A stretch of DNA of 45,130 nucleotides from an uncultured Microbacterium sp. (GTDB taxonomy: Bacteria > Actinomycetota > Actinomycetes > Actinomycetales > Microbacteriaceae), in contig CANNEP010000016.1 in the NCBI GenBank assembly GCA_947503655.1, positions 1 through 45,130 of the forward strand, in the 5' to 3' direction. A program made the translations under genes and the position numbers. Positions 35,730-43,927 of this stretch are shown in pieces (position 1 is the stretch's first letter; each line of letters opens with the position of its first letter). The notes beneath the pieces were generated by a model, which was not told the DNA's origin, did no database searches, and was given only the letters and a program-made list of their open reading frames with translations.

Positions 35730-35837
35730 GACGCCAGCCTAGGTCGCCCATCTGAGCGGTTGCTCAGCGGTTGCCCACCCGCCGACATCCGCCGCGTACG
35801 CTGGATACAGCCGAGCCCCGCAACAGAGAGCAGCCCC

Positions 35838-36182
35838 GTGAACATCACCCAGCTTCGCAACTTCGTCATGGTTGCTGAAGAGCTGCACTTTCCGCGGGCG
35901 GCCGAGCGTCTCGGCATTTCGCTCGCGTCGCTGTATTCGTCGATCGAAAAGCTTGAAGAAGAGGTCGGGCACCCGATCATCACGCGCGGCAAAGACACTA
36001 CCGTGACGCGTGCCGGCAACGTGCTGCTGGAAGAAGCGCGCGAGCGTATTGCCGCGGCTCCGGAACCAGCGGTGCAGAAGAAAGCGCCAGCCGGTGGCAA
36101 GGCGAAGGCTAACAAGGGCAAGGGCCGCGCCCCTGCCGTCAAGGGCCAGCCGAAGCCCTACAAGAAGCGCCAGGGCCGCTAG
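35838..36182 (+). CDS. Short LysR-type helix-turn-helix protein with a histone-like basic tail
   Basis: 114 residues, GTG start at 35838. Residues 1-60 are a LysR N-terminal winged helix (NITQLRNFVMVAEELHFPRAAERLGISLASLYSSIEKLEEEVG). The substrate-binding domain is absent. Instead residues 75-114 are Lys/Ala/Gly/Pro-rich (KKAPAGGKAKANKGKGRA, PKPYKKRQGR), like a histone H1 or Lsr2-type DNA-coating tail. The reading frame is in good order, so this looks like a real fusion and not a truncation. Possible small nucleoid-associated regulator. Convergent 4-base overlap with the TetR gene. Confidence 0.75.
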   Translation: MNITQLRNFVMVAEELHFPRAAERLGISLASLYSSIEKLEEEVGHPIITRGKDTTVTRAGNVLLEEARERIAAAPEPAVQKKAPAGGKAKANKGKGRAPAVKGQPKPYKKRQGR

Positions 36183-36763
36183 CGAACCCGCAACCCGTCG
36201 AGGCCGATCGCGACGACATCGCGTGCGAGGCCGTCGGCGTCGTCACCGCGGTACCACTCGACGACCGAGTTGACGGTGCCAAACAGCAGGCGCGCGGCGG
36301 TGCGGGCGTCGACATCGCGACGCACGGAACCAGAAGCCTGCGCCGCACTCACGAGTGCCGCCACGCGCGCGTCGAAGTCGCGACGACGCTCCAGCGCCGC
36401 CCGCTCGGTCGTACTGTTGCCGCGCACCCGCAGGAGCAGCGTCACCGATGCCTTCTCCAGAACCAGCAGTCGCACGGCTCCCGTGATGGCGTGGGTGAGG
36501 CGGTCGAGAGCGGAACCAGGGGCTGATTCCGCGGCGGCAATCACGTTGTCGAGGCCGTCGAGCGCGACGCCCAGGGCGGCCGCGAGGATCGCCTCTTTCG
36601 AATCGAAGTGGTGGTACAAAGCCGACTTCGTCACACCCATGCGATCGGCAAGCGCCGCAATCGAGGTTCCGTCGTATCCCTGCTCGTTGAAGACCGCGAC
36701 GGCGGCGTCGAGCGCCTGGGTGCGGTCGTAGCCGGGGCGTCCGCGGCGGGGCGAGTCGGTCAT
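36179..36763 (-). CDS. TetR family transcriptional regulator
   Basis: 194 residues. Helix-turn-helix at about 12-58 (DRTQALDAAVAVFNEQGYDGTSIAALADRMGVTKSALYHHFDSKEAIL), with ligand domain after it. Overlaps the Lrp-type gene by 4 bp, so both regulators are cotranscribed, divergently from the 2-oxoacid dehydrogenase genes. In actinobacteria a TetR regulator next to such clusters often controls phenylacetate or branched-chain catabolism; that assignment is inference. Confidence 0.92.
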   Translation of the reverse strand: MTDSPRRGRPGYDRTQALDAAVAVFNEQGYDGTSIAALADRMGVTKSALYHHFDSKEAILAAALGVALDGLDNVIAAAESAPGSALDRLTHAITGAVRLLVLEKASVTLLLRVRGNSTTERAALERRRDFDARVAALVSAAQASGSVRRDVDARTAARLLFGTVNSVVEWYRGDDADGLARDVVAIGLDGLRVR

Positions 36764-37197
36764 GACGTGGCCTTTGGTTGGTGGTCTTCGAAGATGAGGA
36801 ACGTCTGCGTGCTCGTGACGCCGTCGATGGACTGGATTTCTTCCAGCACGATGCGGCGCAGGTCGCGGTTGTCGCGGGCGCGCACCAACACCATGACATC
36901 AAAGTCGCCGCCGACCAGTGCGACATGCTCGATTTCGGGCAGGGCGTCGAGGGCCGCCCGAATCTCTTGCCAGCGCCGCTGATCGACCGACATCGACACG
37001 TACGCCGACGATCGAAAGCCGGCGCTGACGGGGTCGGTGACGGCGCGATACCCGAGAATCACGCCGTCGTCGGTCATGCGTTTGATGCGCGCGTAGGCGT
37101 TGGCGCGCGAAATGTGCACCTGCTGCGCGATGACGTTGACGGAGGTGCGGGCGTCGGCGCGGAGGATGTCGAGGATGGCGCGATCGAGAGCGTCCAC
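36760..37197 (-). CDS. Lrp/AsnC family transcriptional regulator (BkdR-like)
   Basis: 145 residues, GTG start with AGGAG before it. N-terminal helix-turn-helix (about 1-55, DALDRAILDILRADARTSVNVIAQQVHISRANAYARIKRM) and C-terminal RAM ligand-binding domain (about 65-135). Position divergent from the E1alpha gene suggests control of the complex, as for BkdR. A perfect TCGTCA-N4-TGACGA dyad and other repeats lie in the intergenic region. Confidence 0.92.
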   Translation of the reverse strand: MDALDRAILDILRADARTSVNVIAQQVHISRANAYARIKRMTDDGVILGYRAVTDPVSAGFRSSAYVSMSVDQRRWQEIRAALDALPEIEHVALVGGDFDVMVLVRARDNRDLRRIVLEEIQSIDGVTSTQTFLIFEDHQPKATS

Positions 37198-37221
37198 GAT
37201 TCTCCTGATGATGTGAAGGTT

Positions 37222-37271
37222 TCGTCATCACTGACGAGACGCATTGCCGAAGTTGGTGGACTCAGCATACA
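37222..37271 (+). promoter_or_regulatory. Promoter and operator of the 2-oxoacid dehydrogenase operon
   Basis: TTGCCG (37244-37249), a 16-base spacer and CATACA (37266-37271) form a plausible promoter. TCGTCA-N4-TGACGA (37222-37237) just upstream is a candidate Lrp site. A further dyad AGACG-AAA-CGTCT (37331-37343) sits in the leader. Confidence 0.5.
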
Positions 37272-37393
37272 GAACGTCTACCGGGTCGGGCTATCCCGTG
37301 ACTATTCGTGCTGCGGAGCGCATGCTGAGGAGACGAAACGTCTTCGGCACTGAGGCCGTCGACGTGAAGCCACACGACCCAAAGGCGGGAACC

Positions 37394-38554
37394 GTGAGTA
37401 TTTCTGTTGAGCACGCGCCGGTCCTGTTGCCGCGCGAAACTCCCGTGCAGCTGATCGATGAGACCGGAACCACGCACGCCGATGACACCTACGCGATGCC
37501 GTCGAACGAACGACTCGCCGCCGCGTATCGCGCGCTCGTGAACGGCCGTCGCCTTAACGACCAGTGTTCGGCGCTCGTGCGGCAGGGGCGTCTCGCGGTG
37601 TATCCGTCGTCGCACGGACAGGAAGCCTGCCAGGTCGCCGCGTCGCTCGTGCTTAGCGAAAACGACTGGCTCTTTCCCACCTACCGCGACACCGTCGCGA
37701 TCGTGAATCGCGGCGTCACGCCCGAAGAAGCGCTCGTGCTGCTGCGCGGCGATTGGCACAGCGGTTATGACCCGAAGCGCACCCGGGTTGCCCCGCAGGC
37801 CACGCCGCTCGCGACCCAACTGCTGCATGCCGTCGGTCTCGCGCATGCCGCCACCCTGCGCGGTGAAGACACCGTCGTGATGGCGCTGTGTGGCGATGGT
37901 GCGACGAGCGAAGGCGACTTTCATGAGGCCCTCAACTTTGCCGCTGTCTTTATGGTTCCGGTCGTCTTCTTTGTGCAGAACAACGAGTTCGCGATCTCCG
38001 TGCCGCTCGCGAAGCAGACGCACGCGCCGTCGCTTGCGCACAAGGCGATCGGGTACGGCATGCCTGGCCAGCGGGTTGACGGCAACGACGTGGCCGCGGT
38101 GTTGGCGGTGCTCGGTGAGGCGGTTGATCGGGCGCGCACCGGCGGCGGACCGACCCTCATCGAAGCCCACACGTACCGCATGCAGGCGCACACGAACGCC
38201 GACGACGACACCCGGTATCGCGAGCGCGATGAGGTTAAGGCGTGGGTCGATCGCGACCCGCTCACCCGCATGCGCGCGTACCTTTCTGCGGCTGGTGCGT
38301 GGTCTGCGGAGGACGATTCGGCGCTCGCGGCAGAGGCCGAGACGATGGCATCCGCGTTGCGTGATGCGCTTAATAGTGAGGTCGAGGTCGACCCCGAAGA
38401 CCTCTTTCGGTACGTGTATGCCTCCCGTCCCCCGCACCTGGACCGGCAGTGGAACAAGCTGAAAGACGAGCTGGAGCGGACGGCGGCGTTTGAGGCGGCG
38501 GGTGGTGCGGGTGCCGGAACCACGGAGAGCGGAACCAAGGAGCAGAAGTCATGA
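37394..38554 (+). CDS. 2-oxoacid dehydrogenase E1 component, alpha subunit
   Basis: 386 residues from the GTG at 37394, giving MSISVEHAPVLLPRETPVQLIDETG. An ATG at 37322 is possible but would place a dyad inside the gene. Thiamine diphosphate motif GDGATSEGDFHEALNFAAVFMVPVVFFVQNN (GDG...NN) and SSHGQEACQVAASL are clear. With E1beta it decarboxylates pyruvate or a branched-chain 2-oxoacid; the Lrp neighbour favours the branched-chain type, but the sequence does not settle it. Stop overlaps the next start by 4 bp. Confidence 0.92.
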   Translation: MSISVEHAPVLLPRETPVQLIDETGTTHADDTYAMPSNERLAAAYRALVNGRRLNDQCSALVRQGRLAVYPSSHGQEACQVAASLVLSENDWLFPTYRDTVAIVNRGVTPEEALVLLRGDWHSGYDPKRTRVAPQATPLATQLLHAVGLAHAATLRGEDTVVMALCGDGATSEGDFHEALNFAAVFMVPVVFFVQNNEFAISVPLAKQTHAPSLAHKAIGYGMPGQRVDGNDVAAVLAVLGEAVDRARTGGGPTLIEAHTYRMQAHTNADDDTRYRERDEVKAWVDRDPLTRMRAYLSAAGAWSAEDDSALAAEAETMASALRDALNSEVEVDPEDLFRYVYASRPPHLDRQWNKLKDELERTAAFEAAGGAGAGTTESGTKEQKS

Positions 38555-39570
38555 CGCTGATTGATCACCCCGTGCACGCTCAGGCGACGACGAACGTCGA
38601 GACGATGACGATGGCGGCCGCGCTCAACCGCGCCCTCGCCGATGCGATGGTTGCCGATGAGTCGGTGCTGATGTTTGGTGAGGATGTCGGCGCGCTCGGG
38701 GGCGTGTTTCGCATCACGGATGGGCTGACGGCGCGGTTTGGTGAGAAGCGGTGCTTTGATACCCCGCTCGCCGAGTCGGGAATCATGGGCTTCGCCGTTG
38801 GGCTTGCGATGAACGGCATGCGGCCGGTTGTTGAAATGCAGTTTGACGCGTTCGCGTACCCCGCGTTTGAGCAGGTGGTGTCGCACGTCGCGAAGCTCGG
38901 CAACCGCACGCGGGGTGCGCTGCGGATGCCGATTGTGATTCGGGTGCCGTTTGGTGGCGGCATCGGTGGTGTGGAGCACCACTGTGACTCGTCGGAGGCG
39001 TACTACGCGCACACGCCGGGGCTCACGGTGGTATGCCCGGCGACCCCGCAAGACGCGTATTCGATGCTGCGGGCCGCGATCGAGTCGCCCGACCCGGTCG
39101 TGTTTTTGGAGCCGAAGAAGCTGTACTGGTCAAAGGGGCCGGTCGATACGTCCGTGCGCGAGACTCTCGGCCGTGCGCGCACCGTGCGCGATGGTTCCGA
39201 CGTCACTCTGATTAGTTACGGGTCCAGCGTGCAGATCGCTCTCGACGCCGCGGCCGTGGCAGAGACCGAGGGTAAGAGTGTGCGCGTGGTGGATGTGCGC
39301 ACGCTGACGCCGTGTGATGACGACACGATTTTTGCCGCCGTGCGGGCGACGGGGCGTGCTGTTGTGGTGGCGGAGGCGGCCGGGTTTGCGTCGGTGGCGT
39401 CGGAGCTCGTCGCGCGTATTCAGGAGAACTGCTTCTCACATCTGGAAGCCCCGGTGCTGCGGGTGACGGGATTCGATGTTCCGTTCGCGCCACCGAAGCT
39501 CGAAAAGTACTACCTGCCCGACGTTGACCGGGTGCTCGATGCGATCGACGCGCTGGGGTGGGAGTCATGA
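38551..39570 (+). CDS. 2-oxoacid dehydrogenase E1 component, beta subunit
   Basis: 339 residues. Starts in an ATGA overlap. Segments ADAMVADESVLMFGEDVGALGGVFRITDGL, FDTPLAESGIMGFAVGLAMNGMRPVVEMQF, and the C-terminal RVTGFDVPFAPPKLEKYYLPDVDRVLDAI identify the transketolase-like beta subunit. Glu in FGEDVG is the cofactor-activating residue. Its stop overlaps the E2 start (ATGA at 39567). Confidence 0.94.
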   Translation: MTLIDHPVHAQATTNVETMTMAAALNRALADAMVADESVLMFGEDVGALGGVFRITDGLTARFGEKRCFDTPLAESGIMGFAVGLAMNGMRPVVEMQFDAFAYPAFEQVVSHVAKLGNRTRGALRMPIVIRVPFGGGIGGVEHHCDSSEAYYAHTPGLTVVCPATPQDAYSMLRAAIESPDPVVFLEPKKLYWSKGPVDTSVRETLGRARTVRDGSDVTLISYGSSVQIALDAAAVAETEGKSVRVVDVRTLTPCDDDTIFAAVRATGRAVVVAEAAGFASVASELVARIQENCFSHLEAPVLRVTGFDVPFAPPKLEKYYLPDVDRVLDAIDALGWES

Positions 39571-40961
39571 CTCGCACGTTTTTGCTGCCGGATCTCGGGG
39601 AGGGGTTGACCGAGGCCGCGATCGTCGCATGGCACGTTGCCGTGGGCGACACGGTCTCGGTCGACCAAGTCATCGCCGAGGTCGAAACCGCGAAGAGCAT
39701 CGTCGAGTTGCCGTCGCCGTTCGCCGGCGTGGTCACTGAGTTGCACGGCGGTGTTGGCGACGAAGTGCGGGTCGGGGCGCCGTTTATTGAGGTGTCTGCT
39801 GACGCTCGTGTTTCGGGCCCGACGACCGCGGAAATCGCGACCGTGCGCGTGCCCGATGACGCCCGCGAGTTAGAGGGCTACCGCCACGAAGAGCGCGCCG
39901 GCATTAAGGAGCCGGTGGCTGCGTCGTCGGGGTCGGGCAACGTGTTGATCGGGTACGGAACCTCGTCACACGGCGGTGCGCCGCAGCGGCGCCGGTTGCG
40001 GGTTGCCTCTGTAGCCGGGGCTCCGGAACCAGTTGCTCGCGTCGGCGGGCCGGTTGCGGTCAAGTCGCCGATCGTCCGCCAGCTCGCGCGTGACCTGGGC
40101 GTGGATGTCGCGCGCGTGCGCGGCACGGGCGTCGACGGCGTCGTGACGCGGGCGGACGTTCTTGCCGCTTCGGCAGCCGCCCCTTCTGCTGTCAGCGCGA
40201 CCAGTGGTTCCGCTGCACCTGCCCTTGCTAGCGCGAGTGCTGGTTCCGCTCTCTCTGCGATGCCTGCCGGGTTGGGGGTTGCCGCGCGTGAGCCGATGTC
40301 GATGCTGCGGCGTGCGGTGGCGGCGAAGATGTCGGCGTCGCGGGCGGAGATTCCTGAGGCGACGGTGTGGGTTGATGTCGACGTGACCAACCTGTGGGCG
40401 ATGCGCGCGCAGATGGCGGTGGGCGATGCGCCGGCGCCGAGTTTCACGGCGCTCGCGGCGAGGTTTGTGCTGATGGCGCTTGCGGAGTTTCCGTTGCTGG
40501 CGTCGCGGGTTGACGGTTCGGAGCTCGTGACGTTTGACGGCGTGAACCTCGGGGTCGCGACGGATACTGATCGGGGGCTGTTGGTTCCGGTGATTTCGCG
40601 GGCCGATGCGCTGTCGGTGGGGGAGTTGGACGCCGCGCTGCGATCAGTGTCAGCTGCTGCGCGGGCGGGGTCGCTGGCGCCCGCCGAGCTCACGGGTTCG
40701 ACGATCACGTTCAACAACTATGGGGCGTTGGGTGTGGACGGATCGGCCGCGATCATCAACCACCCCGAGGTCGCGATTGTGGGTATGGGTCGTGCGATCG
40801 AACGCGCGTGGGTGGTTGATGGTGCGATCGTCGCCCGCCGCATCGTGCAGGTGTCGCTCGTCTTCGACCACCGCGTGTGCGACGGAGGTTATGCCGCTGG
40901 TTTCTTGCGGCATCTCGTGACGTCACTCGAACACCCGATGGTGAGGTTCCGCGAGGTTTAG
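39567..40961 (+). CDS. 2-oxoacid dehydrogenase E2 component, dihydrolipoyl acyltransferase
   Basis: 464 residues. One N-terminal lipoyl domain (about 1-78) with the lipoylated Lys in VETAKSIVELPSPF, an Ala/Gly/Pro linker, a peripheral subunit-binding domain (SPIVRQLARDLGVDVARVRGTG, about 170-205), another linker, and the C-terminal catalytic domain with DHRVCDGGYAAGFL (His and Asp). One lipoyl domain only, against two or three in many PDH E2 proteins, is common in branched-chain enzymes. No E3 gene follows in the window. Confidence 0.94.
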   Translation: MTRTFLLPDLGEGLTEAAIVAWHVAVGDTVSVDQVIAEVETAKSIVELPSPFAGVVTELHGGVGDEVRVGAPFIEVSADARVSGPTTAEIATVRVPDDARELEGYRHEERAGIKEPVAASSGSGNVLIGYGTSSHGGAPQRRRLRVASVAGAPEPVARVGGPVAVKSPIVRQLARDLGVDVARVRGTGVDGVVTRADVLAASAAAPSAVSATSGSAAPALASASAGSALSAMPAGLGVAAREPMSMLRRAVAAKMSASRAEIPEATVWVDVDVTNLWAMRAQMAVGDAPAPSFTALAARFVLMALAEFPLLASRVDGSELVTFDGVNLGVATDTDRGLLVPVISRADALSVGELDAALRSVSAAARAGSLAPAELTGSTITFNNYGALGVDGSAAIINHPEVAIVGMGRAIERAWVVDGAIVARRIVQVSLVFDHRVCDGGYAAGFLRHLVTSLEHPMVRFREV

Positions 40962-40970
40962 TGTCGTGGC

Positions 40971-41030
40971 CGTTGAGCGAGCGGAGCGAGACGAAACACG
41001 CCGCCCCCGGCCCTCCGGCTGACCGCTGAG
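40971..41030. repeat. Dispersed intergenic repeat, copy B (TTGAGCGAGC family)
   Basis: Starts CGTTGAGCGAGCGGAGCGAG and matches 42851-42900 at about 41 of 50 ungapped positions; a shorter diverged copy is at 24180-24207. Intergenic, after the E2 gene. Confidence 0.6.
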
Positions 41031-41055
41031 CGCCCGGAGGCGGAACGGTTGAGAG

Positions 41056-41883
41056 TCAGGTGGCGTTGTCGATGAGTTGGATAAGACCATTGACGATGTC
41101 GATCGCTTCATCAACATGGGCGGCAACATCCAGCCCGGCCGCGGCGTCAGCATAGAGAGTGTCCCAATGCTCACCGCCGGTGACGGTCGGCGGCCACGCC
41201 TGAGACCGCCGGTACTTAAAGAGGCGTTCGCATGTCGTTCGTACGCGAACTAGGTCGAGGGTTTCGCGCTCGGCGAGGAGCTGAAGATCAACGAGATCAC
41301 GTGCGCGATCGTTCCCCTCTGACGTACACGCGTGAAGCTTCTGGGCGATCTGGTGATCCGCGGGCATGACGGGCACCGGTGCCGGCTTCGCAAGACCAAC
41401 CGTGGCGAAGAGCGCGAGCGAGTCGTCAGAGAGAACAGGTTCGGGGTGGTCGGCATCGCCGATCTCGTTGTGTCCGAGTTCGAAGGGAACGGTGCACCAT
41501 GGTTGACCGCGGTAGTCGAGCTTGATGTCGAACGGCTGCATCACATAGGCGGTGGGTACGCCAGCCGGTGCAGGTGCGGTGCGTTCGATGAGACGGCCGG
41601 TGAATCCTTCCCATCCTTGCCGCAGGTTATCTTCGAACTCAGCCCGGAACTGTGCGGCGTCTTCGGTGCGCGCGGCGTCGAGGTCACGGGTGAACCGACT
41701 GTTCACGCCGTAGCGAAGTGCCATGGCGCTACCGCCCTTTACGGCTCCGTCCGGCAACATTTGACCCACGATGACCAGTGCCATCGTGGTGCGCCTACGA
41801 GTGACGAGCGTCGCGTCATTTTCAAGATTCATGAGGCGCTGGTTGAGCGCACGGATTCCGCTTGGCGGCGAGTCATATGTCAC
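41056..41883 (-). CDS. AbiEii-type nucleotidyltransferase toxin
   Basis: 275 residues. GTG at 41883 chosen because it overlaps the antitoxin stop (GTGA). The nucleotidyltransferase core is clear: LPDGAVKGGSAMALRYGVNSRFTRDLDA (residues about 45-72), the GG-S plus R-x-T-x-D-L-D signature of DUF1814/AbiEii. AbiE is a type IV toxin-antitoxin and abortive-infection system; the toxin is thought to bind or modify nucleotides. The antitoxin is directly upstream. Confidence 0.88.
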   Translation of the reverse strand: MTYDSPPSGIRALNQRLMNLENDATLVTRRRTTMALVIVGQMLPDGAVKGGSAMALRYGVNSRFTRDLDAARTEDAAQFRAEFEDNLRQGWEGFTGRLIERTAPAPAGVPTAYVMQPFDIKLDYRGQPWCTVPFELGHNEIGDADHPEPVLSDDSLALFATVGLAKPAPVPVMPADHQIAQKLHACTSEGNDRARDLVDLQLLAERETLDLVRVRTTCERLFKYRRSQAWPPTVTGGEHWDTLYADAAAGLDVAAHVDEAIDIVNGLIQLIDNAT

Positions 41884-42440
41884 GATGACAGCACCTTCTG
41901 GATGTGCTCTGCTTCTGAAGCCGTGAGCCATCCTTCGCGACGGGCATGCAATGCTGCATCGTGAAGCCGATCACGAGGGATGCGCCCGATGCTCTCGAGA
42001 ATGGCTTCACTCACGGGTTGCGACCGGACGCCATTGTAGAAAGTGGTTTGCGCACCCTCAGCCGCACGAGTGACTTCCATCCAAGGTGGAACGCTGCGTC
42101 GCACCCGCCCGGGTACTCCGACAGTAATACGTGTGGGGTTCACATCCGCCAAGCCGAGTAACGCGAGGACGCTCTCGCCGCGGAGGAAGGCATGTTCACC
42201 CGTGCGTAAAATCGCCTCAGTGAACTGATCATCCGGTGACCGAGGAATTTCGGGCATCCGGTACAACCCGTAGGCAACATGTTCGAGGTGGCCGCGCGCG
42301 GCAAGTTTCGCGAGCTCAATATTCGGTACGCCAATTTCGGCAGCCGCTGGCACCGAGACGAAACCGCGGTTGTCGTATGCGATCTCACGAAGCAGGTCAC
42401 GGTTCGTTTGACGGCGCTGGATTGGAACCTTGCCATTCAT
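41880..42440 (-). CDS. AbiEi-type antitoxin with winged-helix domain
   Basis: 186 residues. The N-terminal winged helix (about 10-60: NRDLLREIAYDNRGFVSVPAAAEIGVPNIELAKLAARGHLEHVAYGLYRM) leads to the AbiEi C-terminal domain (GEHAFLRGESVLALLGLADVNPTRITVGVPGRVRR). It neutralises AbiEii and represses its own promoter in known systems. Leaderless start (ATG 42440) six bases after a perfect -10. The dyad over that -10 fits autoregulation. Confidence 0.88.
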   Translation of the reverse strand: MNGKVPIQRRQTNRDLLREIAYDNRGFVSVPAAAEIGVPNIELAKLAARGHLEHVAYGLYRMPEIPRSPDDQFTEAILRTGEHAFLRGESVLALLGLADVNPTRITVGVPGRVRRSVPPWMEVTRAAEGAQTTFYNGVRSQPVSEAILESIGRIPRDRLHDAALHARREGWLTASEAEHIQKVLSS

Positions 42441-42469
42441 GTCAGAACTATACCAATTTCAGTATAGTT
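42441..42469 (-). promoter_or_regulatory. abiE promoter and overlapping operator dyad
   Basis: Minus-strand TATAGT (plus 42447-42452), preceded by TGTCAA at 17 bases and followed by six bases to the ATG. A perfect AACTATAC-N8-GTATAGTT dyad (42446-42469) covers the -10, as expected for AbiEi autorepression. Confidence 0.75.
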
Positions 42470-42483
42470 TTGACAGAGATTAT

Positions 42484-42850
42484 TCACCGCGCTCGCGGCA
42501 GACGAAAGCGGTCGAACTCCTTCTGCAGGCGCGGCTGGCCGCGGTGCTCCTCCCGTAGCTCCAAAATCAGCGCGTCTACGCGCGCCGCTTCACTGGTTCC
42601 GCTCGCTATCAAGCGCATGCGCTCCAAGCGATGCGCCGCAGAACCGTAGAACTCGGCGCCCGTGCTTTCGAGGTCGAGTCTGACGAGGCGCTCGTGAACG
42701 GGCAGGGTCGCGAGCTTGTCGACGCTCACGTAGGCCCGGGCGAGGTCGTTCCACACCAGCGGATCGTCGAGCTTGAGGTCGTGTGCGAGCTGCCATGCGC
42801 GCTGCGGGTCATTCAACGGCATGAGTGCGAAGGCGACGGCTTCGGCGGCC
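42484..42850 (-). pseudogene. C-terminal remnant, probably of a SWIM zinc-finger protein
   Basis: The C-terminal approximately 120 residues are well-formed (ERLVRLDLESTGAEFYGSAAHRLERMRLI, then RVDALILELREEHRGQPRLQKEF); this helical pattern resembles the C-terminus of SWIM zinc-finger proteins. Upstream, the frame runs into the dispersed repeat copy at 42851-42907 and then into featureless basic sequence to the ATG at 43053. So the gene appears to have lost its N-terminal part and SWIM Cys/His motif at the repeat. Family identification is tentative. Confidence 0.5.
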
Positions 42851-42907
42851 CGTTGCGTGAACGAAGCGAGACGAAACGGGCCGCCCACGGCGCTCCGACT
42901 GACCGCG
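42851..42907. repeat. Dispersed repeat, copy C
   Basis: Aligned without gaps to copy B for 50 bases; shares AGCGAGACGAAAC, CCGCCC-CGG and CTCCG-CTGACCGC. It marks the upstream border of the remnant gene. Confidence 0.55.
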
Positions 42908-43060
42908 CATCGCAATAAACTCACCCCAAGGTATGGGGACGGGGACGCATAACGCTGCATCTTGACCGCGACGACGTGGCGATGGGTGACTCCATGCCGA
43001 AGCGCGTCGCGAAAGAGGCCCGGGCGGGCATTCTCTTGCCGCACCAGTGGCACCCGCTGC

Positions 43061-43072
43061 TAGCTTGAGCTC
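43061..43072 (+). promoter_or_regulatory. Leaderless-type -10 before the NERD gene
   Basis: TAGCTT (43061-43066), six bases, ATG at 43073. Confidence 0.4.
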
Positions 43073-43927
43073 ATGACAACCGATTCGGCCGCTGCCACCG
43101 ATGAGAAGCGCATGGCGCTTCGGTACGCGGGCGTTTGTCATCTCTGCAGTGCCGAGCTCCCCGCTGGCGAGCGCGCCATCTACGAGCGCGCAGCCCGCCG
43201 GGTTCGCTGCATCACTTGCCCCGTGGGTCCGAAATCTCCCGACGCAAGCGTCGACGACGGAACCATTGAGCAGCCCGAAATTGAGGCTGGCACCGCGGGT
43301 GGTTCGGCCCGTCGCGAGTTTGACCGGCGCCGTGCGAAGCGTGAGGAGCGCATTCGTGAGCAGCATCCGCGACTGGGTGGTCTGATTCTGGCTCTGACGG
43401 ACGAACCGCAGAGCACACAGGCGTGGGAGCGCGGTGCGATCGGCGAGGAGCTCATGGCGAAGCGGCTGAGCGAGCTGCCCGAGCCCGCGCGCGTGCTGAA
43501 CGACCGTCGCATCCCCGGCACGCGAGCGAACATCGATCACATCGTCGTCGCGCCATCGGGTGTGTGGGTCGTGGATGCGAAGCGGTACAAGAACAAGCGA
43601 CCGGAGTTGCGCGTCGAGGGTGGCATCATTCGCCCGCGTGTGGAGAGCCTGCGCATCGGTGGGCGCGACGGAACCTCACTGGTCGCCGGCCTCGGTAAAC
43701 AGGTCGCCCTTATGCGGGCGGCGCTGGACGGAACCGGTGTTCCGGTGCATGGCGCGCTCTGTTTTCTCGAGGCTGACTGGCCGCTCATCGGCGGCAGCTT
43801 CACCGTCGATGGTCATCACGTGGTGTGGCCGAAACTGCTCGTGAAGCGCATCAACGAAGCGGCCGAGCATGAGTTCGACATTGCCGCAGTGTGCGCGCAG
43901 GTCGCGGCGCGCTTTCCGTTGGCGTAG
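43073..43927 (+). CDS. NERD (nuclease-related) domain protein
   Basis: 284 residues. Residues 20-48 form a Cys zinc-binding motif (CHLCSAELPAGERAIYER, then CITCP). The C-terminal half is a NERD domain: GAIGEELMAKRLSEL, VLNDRRIPGTRANIDHIVVAPSGVWVVDAKRYK, with the D-x-n-VDAK catalytic-type residues of the restriction-endonuclease-like fold. NERD proteins are mostly uncharacterised but linked to DNA processing and defence. It abuts a truncated glycohydrolase gene directly downstream, sharing about 36 bases. Confidence 0.85.
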   Translation: MTTDSAAATDEKRMALRYAGVCHLCSAELPAGERAIYERAARRVRCITCPVGPKSPDASVDDGTIEQPEIEAGTAGGSARREFDRRRAKREERIREQHPRLGGLILALTDEPQSTQAWERGAIGEELMAKRLSELPEPARVLNDRRIPGTRANIDHIVVAPSGVWVVDAKRYKNKRPELRVEGGIIRPRVESLRIGGRDGTSLVAGLGKQVALMRAALDGTGVPVHGALCFLEADWPLIGGSFTVDGHHVVWPKLLVKRINEAAEHEFDIAAVCAQVAARFPLA

